From assembly GCF_009184395.1 (NCBI RefSeq), contig NZ_WEIC01000005.1:186001-250000 (forward strand): a DNA stretch of 64,000 nucleotides. The letters are read 5' to 3'. Positions within the stretch are counted from its first letter, which is position 1, and each line of letters starts with the position of its first letter. The notes under the pieces are model-generated. The model was not told the origin of the DNA, searched no databases, and saw only the letters and a program-made list of their open reading frames with translations. The DNA is from Amylibacter sp. SFDW26. GTDB taxonomy: Bacteria; Pseudomonadota; Alphaproteobacteria; Rhodobacterales; Rhodobacteraceae. The position numbers and the translations under genes were made by a program. Of this stretch, positions 57,303 to 64,000 are shown piece after piece.

Positions 57303-58001
57303 ATGATGAGTTTACGTCTAAAAGCCCTTTCCGTTCATTTCTTCACCGCAACAGGTGCAGTCTTTGCCATGCTTGCAATGTTAGCTGCTGTTGAAGCGGA
57401 ATGGAGCCTGATGTTCCTATGGTTAGTCGTCGCTTTTGTCGTCGATGGTATCGATGGCCCTTTAGCTCGCCGTTACGATGTCAAAACAAACGCTCCAGAA
57501 TATGACGGTGTCTTAATGGATTTGATCATCGACTATCTGACTTATGTTTTTATCCCAGCATTTGCCCTGTTTAAAAGCGGCTTGTTGAATGGTTGGACAG
57601 GTTGGGTTTGTATCATCATAATCACATTTACAGCAGTGGTATATTTTGCAGATTCTCGAATGAAAACAAAGGATAACAGTTTTTCAGGCTATCCAGGATG
57701 TTGGAATATGTTCATCCTTGTAATGTTCGCAACAACACCAAGTTGGCAAATCATTACAATCCTAACAATCATGATTGCAGCCGCACAATTTGCACCGTTA
57801 AAATTTATCCATCCAGTGCGTACAGAACGCTGGCGCAATATCAACCTTCCCATCGCTATTTTATGGACAGCTCTAAGTGGTTACGCTGCTTGGGTTGATT
57901 TCAATATTGGCGTACCCACAATCACAGCATTATCAATCACAAGCCTATACTTGATGTTCGTTGGTATTGTGCAACAGATGATCCCAGAAAAATCTGTGTA
58001 A
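57303..58001 (+). CDS. pcs: Phosphatidylcholine synthase-like CDP-alcohol transferase
   Basis: A 232-residue integral membrane protein of the CDP-alcohol phosphatidyltransferase family. The catalytic motif D-G-x2-D-G-x2-A-R is seen as DGIDGPLARRYD, with the following Gly and Asp positions in YDGVLMDLIIDYLTYVFIPAF. That spacing and the YDG-x-x-x-D-x-x-x-D pattern are those of Pcs, which condenses CDP-diacylglycerol with choline in one step. It is short, as is normal for Pcs. ATGs lie at 57303 and 57306. The ribosome site is weak. It is not next to other lipid genes. Confidence 0.82.
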   Translation: MMSLRLKALSVHFFTATGAVFAMLAMLAAVEAEWSLMFLWLVVAFVVDGIDGPLARRYDVKTNAPEYDGVLMDLIIDYLTYVFIPAFALFKSGLLNGWTGWVCIIIITFTAVVYFADSRMKTKDNSFSGYPGCWNMFILVMFATTPSWQIITILTIMIAAAQFAPLKFIHPVRTERWRNINLPIAILWTALSGYAAWVDFNIGVPTITALSITSLYLMFVGIVQQMIPEKSV

Positions 58002-58427
58002 TTAAGCGCCAATATAGGCCGTGATGTTAGCCGTTAAACAGTTACTAACTTCACTGCTCTGATCCTCTACAGTTACGACAACATATTGTGCTCCAACTGC
58101 TTCACTAATCGCAGCTAAATCATACATACTCTCGATTTGTTCTTTGCTTGCGGTTGTTCCGTAACTCAAAGTTAGAAATTTCCCACTAAGATCCCCCCGA
58201 TCTCCAAACTCACGTTTGTAATACCGCGGTCCACATTGTAACACAGGTTCCAACTCTTGTAGGGCATCAGGAATAACCAAACTTACCCAATAGGAATCTT
58301 CTTTGATATAAGGACTGTTGTAAAATTGAATAATTAACCAAATAACAAAGACCATACTTAAGCAAAAAATACCAAATTGGCTTTTCATAATACGGTCTAA
58401 AGCCTCAAACGGAGCCATAATTTTCAT
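58002..58427 (-). CDS. Hypothetical protein with one N-terminal helix
   Basis: A 141-residue protein with a hydrophobic segment at residues 18-34 (FGIFCLSMVFVIWLIIQFY) that probably anchors it to the inner membrane. A soluble part without motif follows (LKQELEPVLQCGP-type start, YGTTASKEQIESMYD and a last VVVTVEDQ strand). It contains two cysteines that could pair. I do not recognise the family. It overlaps the MGMT gene by 4 bases. Confidence 0.55.
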   Translation of the reverse strand: MKIMAPFEALDRIMKSQFGIFCLSMVFVIWLIIQFYNSPYIKEDSYWVSLVIPDALQELEPVLQCGPRYYKREFGDRGDLSGKFLTLSYGTTASKEQIESMYDLAAISEAVGAQYVVVTVEDQSSEVSNCLTANITAYIGA

Positions 58428-58909
58428 ATCAAAAGTCCCGCAGCTTTTTCGTGTTTAAGCAGCCATACTTTATCCTCGATGCCACCTTCAGCAGAAAACC
58501 CACCCAGATTATTTGCACCCAAAATACGATGACATGGTATAATAATAGGAATGGGGTTATTCCCACATGCTTGGCCAACGGGTTGTGCAGCAGCGCCCAG
58601 CTTTTTCGCTACGTCACCATAGGTCAATGTTTCACCCAAAGGTATTGATTGCATAATCCGCCAAACGTCTTGCTGAAACCCATTCCCTTTCGGAGAAATC
58701 GGTAGATCAAATTCAGTCAAATCACCTATAAAGTAAGTCTTTAACTGCTCGACTGCCGCATCTAAAACATCACTTTGGCCATAATCTTGATCATCGTCAT
58801 CATCATCGCTTTGCACAAGCTGAAGCCCCCACCGCAAACGTGTGATTTTTCCACCTTCTTCAATGAGGCGGATCTTACCTAATGGAGATTCAAAAGATTT
58901 ACAGTTCAT
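58424..58909 (-). CDS. ogt: Methylated-DNA-protein cysteine S-methyltransferase
   Basis: A 161-residue suicide repair enzyme that moves alkyl groups from O6 of guanine to its own Cys126. The active-site PCHRILGANNLGGFSAEGG, the helix-turn-helix GETLTYGDVAKKLGAAAQPVGQACGNNP and an N-terminal domain with an acidic DDDDDDQD run at residues 35-42 are clear. Its start has no strong ribosome site. It overlaps the following hypothetical gene. Confidence 0.93.
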   Translation of the reverse strand: MNCKSFESPLGKIRLIEEGGKITRLRWGLQLVQSDDDDDDQDYGQSDVLDAAVEQLKTYFIGDLTEFDLPISPKGNGFQQDVWRIMQSIPLGETLTYGDVAKKLGAAAQPVGQACGNNPIPIIIPCHRILGANNLGGFSAEGGIEDKVWLLKHEKAAGLLI

Positions 58910-59011
58910 GCAAAAGAGTTTTGCCTACGCATGGTCATTTATCAAGAGTATCACGCACAATTGTGAACATGTTTAATGGGCCGCAAGTCAGACGGCCCAT
59001 ATTATGACATC

Positions 59012-61933
59012 TTAACCAAGAGCCCCTGAACACCGCTTACATGTTCCAGCATGTGAATGCTGGCCAACATCAGGCAGGATTTTCCAGCAACGGCCACATT
59101 TTTTGCCCACAGCTTTAGCAAAAACAACGGCAACACCGTCCACATCCTCAAGCGCGAACGCGCCTTCTGGCGCTGCATCGCCAGAGACCTCAATGGTCGA
59201 TGTGATGCAGGCATCGGCAAAATCGATCGAGTTCAGAATATCTCGGACATATTCATCTGCCACATAAACTACAGGAGCTGCTTCTAGAGATGCACCGATA
59301 TTTTTCTCACGGCGTTCAATCTCAATCGCACCAGTCACAACACGGCGCACATCACGGATTCTCGCCCATTTTGCAGCCAGTTCAGCATTCAACCAATCAG
59401 ATGGTGTTTCTGGGAAGTCTTCCAAGTGAACAGACGCTTCATCGCCTTCATTGCGTTCCAGCCAAACATCTTCCATCGTAAACGCCAACATTGGCGCCAA
59501 CCAAGTTGTCAGACGTGTAAACAACAAATCCAAAACAGTACGTGAAGCCCGGCGTGTAATGCTATTATCACCATCACAATAAAGCGCATCTTTGCGGATA
59601 TCGAAATATACAGACGACAAGTCTATCGTACAGAATTGGAACAACTGTTGGAATACAGATTGGAAGTTGTAGGCAGCGTAACCTTCACGCACAGCCACAT
59701 CCAATTCAGCCATACGGTGTAACACCCATTGCTCTAGCTCTGGCATATCTTTAGCTTCAACACGTTCTGCATCCGTGAATCCATTCAGGTTCCCCAACAT
59801 AAAACGCATTGTGTTACGCAATCGGCGGTAACTATCCGCCACGCCTTTCAAAATTTCAGGACCAATACGTAGATCAGCCGTATAATCAGCCTGAGCCACC
59901 CAGAGACGCAAAATATCTGCACCATATTGCTTGATCACCTGTTCTGGCGCAATCGTATTACCCACAGATTTGGACATCTTCATGCCCTTTTCATCCAAGG
60001 TAAAGCCATGCGTCAACACGCCTTTATACGGCGCACGCCCATTCGTACCACATGATTGCAACATAGATGAATGGAACCACCCACGGTGTTGATCAGTTCC
60101 TTCCAGATACAGATCAGCAATGCCATTTTCAGCACCATCTTCACGGTCACGCATCACAAATGCATGTGTAGAGCCTGAATCAAACCAAACGTCCAATACA
60201 TCGTACACTTGATCCCACTCATCCGGGTTATAATCATTGCCCAAGAAGCGCTCTTTAGAACCTTCTTCAAACCAGCAATCCGCACTTTCAGCTTCAAATG
60301 CTTCGACAATCCGCGCATTCACAGCATCATCGCGCAGGATGTAATCCTCATCTGTCGGCAAAGCACCTTTCTTGGTAAAGCATGTCAGTGGCACACCCCA
60401 CGCACGTTGGCGCGACATCACCCAATCAGGGCGTGCTTCAATCATGGAATACAAACGGTTACGGCCCGTTTGCGGTGTCCATTTCACGTTATCAATTTCA
60501 GTCAGTGCACGTTCACGGATGGTTTTACCATGCTCGTTATTGCCACCAATTTCTTTATCAATCGCGGTAAACCACTGCGGTGTATTACGATAAATGATCG
60601 GAGCCTTTGAACGCCATGAATGCGGATAGCTGTGTTTAATTTTACCGCGCGCCAGCAAACCACCGACTTCTACAAGCTTATCAATAATTGTTTTATTCGC
60701 ATCACCCTCACCGCCTTTGCGGTTCAAGATGTATTTCCCACCAAAGAACGGCAAATCAGCGCGGAAGCCACCATCATCCATCACGTTATAAGTAATGACT
60801 TGCTCTAACATCCCAAGATCACGGTACAATTCAAATTCTTCCATACCATGGCTAGGTGCACAGTGAACGAACCCCGTACCTTCTGTATCGGTTACAAACT
60901 CAGCCGCACGGAAATCACGGATATCATCCCATTCGCCATTCCCCCCTTCGGCACCTGCCAAAGGATGCAATAAGCCCAAACCTTTCAGGTCAGACGCTGG
61001 TACATCACGCACGCGACGATATTGCCCCTCTTCCAAACGTGCTTTGGTCATCACATCAGACGCAAGGTTATCTGCCAATACGAAACGGTCACCGACATTC
61101 GCCCAAGATTCCTCTGGCGTACCTGTAACCTCGTAAAGCCCATAAGAAATACCTTCGCCATAAACCACAGCTTTGTTTGATGGCATTGTCCATGGTGTCG
61201 TCGTCCAGATTACAACGAACGCGTCTTTCAAGTCCGCGGCCGTATCTGGTGATGCATCCGAAGGAACAACTTTAAACTTCACCCAAACCGTAAAGCTTTC
61301 TTTGTCGTGATATTCCACCTCAGCCTCAGCCAAAGCTGTCTTTTCAACAGGCGACCACATCACAGGCTTAGACCCTTGATACAATGCGCCGTTTGTCACA
61401 AACTTCATAAACTCATCTGCGATCACAGCTTCCGCGTGGTAGTTCATCGTTAGATACGGATTATCCCACTTACCCGTGATGCCTAAACGTTTGAATTCAT
61501 CACGTTGGATATCGATCCAACCTTCCGCAAATTTGCGACATTCTTGTCGCAACTCCACAACAGGAACGTCATCTTTGTTACGGCCTTTCTTGCGGTATTG
61601 TTCTTCGATCTTCCACTCAATCGGCAACCCATGACAATCCCAACCAGGAACATAACGGCTGTCTTTGCCCATCATCTGTTGCGAACGCACAATAAAATCC
61701 TTCAGGATTTTGTTCAGCGCATGTCCAATATGCAGATGTCCGTTCGCATACGGAGGGCCATCATGCAGCACAAAGCTTTCGCGACCTGTCTTTTCACGCA
61801 AGCGGTCATAAATGCCAATTTTTTCCCAACGCTCCAACCAGTTTGGTTCACGGTTTGGCAGACCTGCCCGCATAGGGAAGTCAGTTACAGGCAGGTTCAA
61901 TGTATCTTTATACTCAGGCGTGTCAGCGCACAT
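59012..61933 (-). CDS. ileS: Isoleucyl-tRNA synthetase
   Basis: A 973-residue class I aminoacyl-tRNA synthetase. HLHIGH is the HIGH motif (about residues 66-71), and KMSKS lies at 652-656. The C-terminal zinc site has Cys946, Cys949, Cys965 and Cys968 in CGRCWKILPDV and TCKRCS. The size, zinc C-terminus and synthetase order are those of the proteobacterial (type 1) enzyme, which is usually sensitive to mupirocin. Its leader contains a strong hairpin. Confidence 0.98.
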   Translation of the reverse strand: MCADTPEYKDTLNLPVTDFPMRAGLPNREPNWLERWEKIGIYDRLREKTGRESFVLHDGPPYANGHLHIGHALNKILKDFIVRSQQMMGKDSRYVPGWDCHGLPIEWKIEEQYRKKGRNKDDVPVVELRQECRKFAEGWIDIQRDEFKRLGITGKWDNPYLTMNYHAEAVIADEFMKFVTNGALYQGSKPVMWSPVEKTALAEAEVEYHDKESFTVWVKFKVVPSDASPDTAADLKDAFVVIWTTTPWTMPSNKAVVYGEGISYGLYEVTGTPEESWANVGDRFVLADNLASDVMTKARLEEGQYRRVRDVPASDLKGLGLLHPLAGAEGGNGEWDDIRDFRAAEFVTDTEGTGFVHCAPSHGMEEFELYRDLGMLEQVITYNVMDDGGFRADLPFFGGKYILNRKGGEGDANKTIIDKLVEVGGLLARGKIKHSYPHSWRSKAPIIYRNTPQWFTAIDKEIGGNNEHGKTIRERALTEIDNVKWTPQTGRNRLYSMIEARPDWVMSRQRAWGVPLTCFTKKGALPTDEDYILRDDAVNARIVEAFEAESADCWFEEGSKERFLGNDYNPDEWDQVYDVLDVWFDSGSTHAFVMRDREDGAENGIADLYLEGTDQHRGWFHSSMLQSCGTNGRAPYKGVLTHGFTLDEKGMKMSKSVGNTIAPEQVIKQYGADILRLWVAQADYTADLRIGPEILKGVADSYRRLRNTMRFMLGNLNGFTDAERVEAKDMPELEQWVLHRMAELDVAVREGYAAYNFQSVFQQLFQFCTIDLSSVYFDIRKDALYCDGDNSITRRASRTVLDLLFTRLTTWLAPMLAFTMEDVWLERNEGDEASVHLEDFPETPSDWLNAELAAKWARIRDVRRVVTGAIEIERREKNIGASLEAAPVVYVADEYVRDILNSIDFADACITSTIEVSGDAAPEGAFALEDVDGVAVVFAKAVGKKCGRCWKILPDVGQHSHAGTCKRCSGALG

Positions 61934-62001
61934 ATTCTTTTCCAGTTTTGGTAAATTCTGTTGGCAGGTTTGGATCGGCGTGGACTGTCCATACGCCTTT
62001 T

Positions 62002-62031
62002 CCCGGTCGCTTTTAGGTTTAAAGCGCCGGG
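62002..62031. other. Strong hairpin in ileS leader
   Basis: CCCGGTCGCTTT and AAAGCGCCGGG form a stem of about ten pairs, with one bulge, around a short loop TAGGTT. It lies about 70 bases upstream of the ileS ATG in its leader, beside a smaller dyad GGAC/GTCC. It could be a terminator for nothing known or part of a regulatory leader. No T-box is expected in this group. Confidence 0.5.
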
Positions 62032-62185
62032 CCAGTAATTCGTATGATAATGTTCAATACGTAAGCCATAAGCGGCTTATAGGTTGGTATCGCAGCCGCG
62101 TCCACCCCAGCGCGTGCGACCAAACGCATGGTTTTATGGTTTTTATAGCCATATTAGGCTGAAATCATGCGTTCAAGGATTTAAG

Positions 62186-63364
62186 ATGAAGATTGCAATA
62201 ACAGGATGCGGTATCGGCGGATTGGCCATTGCCAATTTACTGGCTGATACAGACCACGAAATCACCCTATACGATCAATTCGACACCCCTGCACCCGTCG
62301 GTTCTGGTCTGGTCATTCAGCCCGTAGGTTTGCGCGTTCTTGAGAAAATGGGGGCGGCAGAAGATGCCCTTGCTTATGGTGCTGCTGGTTATCAGATGCT
62401 GGGGCATGAATCACATACTGGCCGCAAAGTTCTTGATGTCTCTTATGGTCCAAACGGTGGCAACAGTTTCGGTCTGGGTATCCACCGCGCAAGTTTATTC
62501 GAAGCCTTATTAAATGCTTCACAACGCAAAGGTGTTAGCATAACCACGGCAAGCCGTGTGACTGGCACAACCTTACTAAATAGAAAACACACACTTGACT
62601 TAACAGGTAAAACAGCAGGTCCTTTTGATCTGGTTATAGATGCATCAGGCGCAAAATCGCCCCTTAGCCCAATGACAGCAAAACCACTTCCCTACGGCGC
62701 CATATGGGGAACTGTAGATTGGCCTGAAACTACATCGCTGAGTTATTCTCGCCTACAACAACGCTACCGCCGCGCAAGCAACATGATTGGCATATTACCA
62801 ATTGGCACATTACCGAATGATAACTCACCAAAAGCTGCATTATTTTGGTCAATGCCTCGTAACGATTTCACTTTATGGGAAAATACACCGATAGATGAGT
62901 GGCGCAAAGGAGCTATCGGCCTATGGTCTGAGCTGGCTCCTTTTGTTGAACAAATCCAATCTCATTCCCAAATGACACACGCCCGCTATTCACATGGCAC
63001 GTTACGCAAACCATATTCTCAAGGATTGGTACACATTGGTGATGCGGCGCATCGCGCAAGCCCTCAATTGGGCCAAGGAGCCAATATGGCATTGTTAGAT
63101 GCTTATGCCTTAGCTCATTGTCTTAAACACTATGCATTGGAGCAAGCATTAGCAGAATATCATAAATCTCGCAAAAGGCATGTTAAAATATACCAAGCCA
63201 TGAGTTGGATGTTTACTCCCATGTACCAATCAGACAGCCGCATCCTACCGATCCTACGCGATTGGCTATTAGCACCATCCAGTACGGTTCCACCTGCTCC
63301 TAAAATTCTTACAAGTCTTGTCAAAGGTACAATGGTTTCCCCGCATCGTGGCATCGATATTTAG
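62186..63364 (+). CDS. FAD-dependent monooxygenase
   Basis: A 392-residue flavin hydroxylase of the PHBH type. The N-terminal FAD motif is GCGIGGLAIANLL, the second FAD motif is DLVIDASG, and the third GDAAHRASPQLGQGANMALLDAYALA is diagnostic. The family hydroxylates small aromatic or similar compounds with NAD(P)H. I set the start at the ATG at 62186, where the FAD motif begins as usual; the upstream frame lacks a suitable start. Its substrate cannot be predicted. It is convergent with the NsrR-like gene, overlapping it by 4 bases. Confidence 0.9.
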   Translation: MKIAITGCGIGGLAIANLLADTDHEITLYDQFDTPAPVGSGLVIQPVGLRVLEKMGAAEDALAYGAAGYQMLGHESHTGRKVLDVSYGPNGGNSFGLGIHRASLFEALLNASQRKGVSITTASRVTGTTLLNRKHTLDLTGKTAGPFDLVIDASGAKSPLSPMTAKPLPYGAIWGTVDWPETTSLSYSRLQQRYRRASNMIGILPIGTLPNDNSPKAALFWSMPRNDFTLWENTPIDEWRKGAIGLWSELAPFVEQIQSHSQMTHARYSHGTLRKPYSQGLVHIGDAAHRASPQLGQGANMALLDAYALAHCLKHYALEQALAEYHKSRKRHVKIYQAMSWMFTPMYQSDSRILPILRDWLLAPSSTVPPAPKILTSLVKGTMVSPHRGIDI

Positions 63365-63801
63365 CTGCAATTGGGTTCCAGTAATTCACGCAACAACGAT
63401 CGCTCTTTAACAACAGTCTCCAAAGTGTACTTATCTAAAACTGCAAAGAACGCCTTTTGCGCTTCATATAATGGCCCCCGTAACCCGCATTGTTCAAAAA
63501 CGCGGCAGTCACATCCAGCAGTATTAAAACATTCGGCAACAGGCACATCACCAGACAAATGGCGCACAACTGCACCGATGGAAATCAACTTAGGATCTTG
63601 TGCCAACGTCAATCCACCTGCACGCCCACGTCCAGACGATACAAACCCACCTTTAACAAGCTGAGATGCAACCTTAGCGACATGATGTTCTGATATGTCA
63701 AAAACCTCAGAAATTCTATTAACTGAAACTTTGTCGGGGGACACGGCTACTAGGTGCATAAGCACCCGCAAACCATAATCTGTGAACTTACTTAACTGCA
63801 T
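63361..63801 (-). CDS. nsrR: Rrf2 family regulator, NsrR-like
   Basis: A 146-residue Rrf2 regulator with an N-terminal winged helix (MQLSKFTDYGLRVLMHLVAV) including Asp8, a residue known to ligate the cluster in NsrR. The C-terminal cysteines are Cys91, Cys97, Cys99 and Cys105 (ECFNTAGCDCRVFEQC), close to the NsrR pattern. It binds a 4Fe-4S (or 2Fe-2S) cluster that reacts with NO, releasing repression. The divergent gene at 63880 and the dyad GCATT-TAC-AATGC just upstream fit NsrR autoregulation. Confidence 0.87.
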   Translation of the reverse strand: MQLSKFTDYGLRVLMHLVAVSPDKVSVNRISEVFDISEHHVAKVASQLVKGGFVSSGRGRAGGLTLAQDPKLISIGAVVRHLSGDVPVAECFNTAGCDCRVFEQCGLRGPLYEAQKAFFAVLDKYTLETVVKERSLLRELLEPNCS

Positions 63802-63813
63802 CTAATTTATTTA

Positions 63814-63826
63814 GCATTTACAATGC
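63814..63826. promoter_or_regulatory. Likely NsrR operator
   Basis: GCATT-TAC-AATGC is a perfect 5-bp dyad with a 3-base spacer, matching the core of the known NsrR box (GCATT-TAA-AATGC in the consensus). It is centred between the nsrR start and the divergent gene. A possible promoter for that gene, TTACAA (63818-63823) and TATATT (63842-63847), overlaps it on the plus strand. Confidence 0.72.
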
Positions 63827-63879
63827 GGAATTAAAACCCTATATATTCGGTAAATTAAATACGCAATTAAAGGAATCAT

Positions 63880-64000
63880 ATGATGGAAAAAATTGCAGAT
63901 GTTATTTTATGGCCAGGAACCTACCTTTGTATAAAATATGGTGTTGATCCAAAATCAGACATGGGGTTGATGCGATCATTCTTTAACTTCCTAATTTGGC
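63880..64000 (+). CDS. Partial membrane protein divergent from nsrR
   Basis: An ORF starts at the ATG at 63880 (or 63883) with AAAGGA upstream and runs off the window after 40 residues. The visible part (MMEKIADVILWPGTYLCIKYG, then SFFNFLIW) contains a WPGTYLC segment and the start of a hydrophobic helix, suggesting a membrane protein. I do not recognise the family. Its place opposite an NsrR-like regulator and its operator suggests it responds to nitric oxide. Confidence 0.5.
   Translation, partial: MMEKIADVILWPGTYLCIKYGVDPKSDMGLMRSFFNFLIW

Overview
This window looks like a chromosomal segment of a marine Rhodobacterales-type alphaproteobacterium with a fairly low GC content (mid-40s percent by eye). 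The evidence is gene content and order rather than any ribosomal RNA. An F1 ATP synthase cluster atpHAGDC stands without F0 genes. A DUF1150 gene follows a small heat-shock gene, an Lrp/AsnC regulator is divergent to trxB, gloB is followed by a hypothetical gene and clpA, sulfate adenylyltransferase is fused to APS kinase, and DUF2125, DUF484, DUF2161, UbiK and YcgN proteins are all present. No rRNA, tRNA, CRISPR array, insertion sequence or prophage was found.

Layout. 1-1.9 kb: 3' two thirds of carB. 2-5.4 kb: the only clearly accessory stretch. It holds a class 3 lipase-like protein, an AT-rich protein with a PD-(D/E)xK nuclease signature, a 57-residue ORF, a strongly structured intergenic region ending in an intrinsic terminator, a BrnA-type orphan antitoxin-like protein, and five CCATACR repeats at an exact 11 bp period in front of it. 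5.4-12.9 kb: lipid, proline and envelope genes (FabH-like, csaA, proC, YbjN, lgt-midA-pgeF), plus a copper-type MerR regulator divergent to a DUF4396 membrane protein over a visible operator. 12.8-19.2 kb: small ORF, Lrp/trxB, sat-cysC, hsp20-DUF1150 under a likely heat-shock promoter, and purEK. 19.2-22.5 kb: a decayed alpha/beta hydrolase, a DMT transporter, an AT-rich glycosyltransferase, a 70-residue membrane peptide and a four-helix membrane protein.

22.6-30.9 kb: groESL with a perfect CIRCE operator, HAD hydrolase, ribF, DUF2161, YcgN, a beta-hydroxyacid dehydrogenase, a DsbA-like isomerase, prs and an H-type lectin protein. 30.9-36 kb: atpHAGDC. 36-41 kb: methyltransferase, gloB, unknown, clpA. 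41-46.7 kb: a membrane guanylate/adenylate cyclase, a MotA/ExbB-like plus coiled-coil OmpA-like pair, and a stomatin/NfeD pair. 46.7-52.3 kb: gamma-glutamylcyclotransferase, DUF2125, extensin-like protein, tyrA-hisC and a LysE exporter. 52.6-64 kb: priA, transaldolase, DUF484-xerC, a phosphatidylcholine synthase-like enzyme, MGMT, ileS, a FAD monooxygenase, and an NsrR-type regulator with a recognisable operator facing a gene that runs off the window.

Most of the window is ordinary core chromosome. The strongest candidates for something undescribed are the 2.7-5.4 kb block (nuclease-like protein, structured RNA, phased repeats, orphan antitoxin), the copper-controlled DUF4396 gene, and the MotA/OmpA-like pair with a very long periplasmic coiled coil. 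Gene functions are inferred from motifs recognised by eye; no database search was run.
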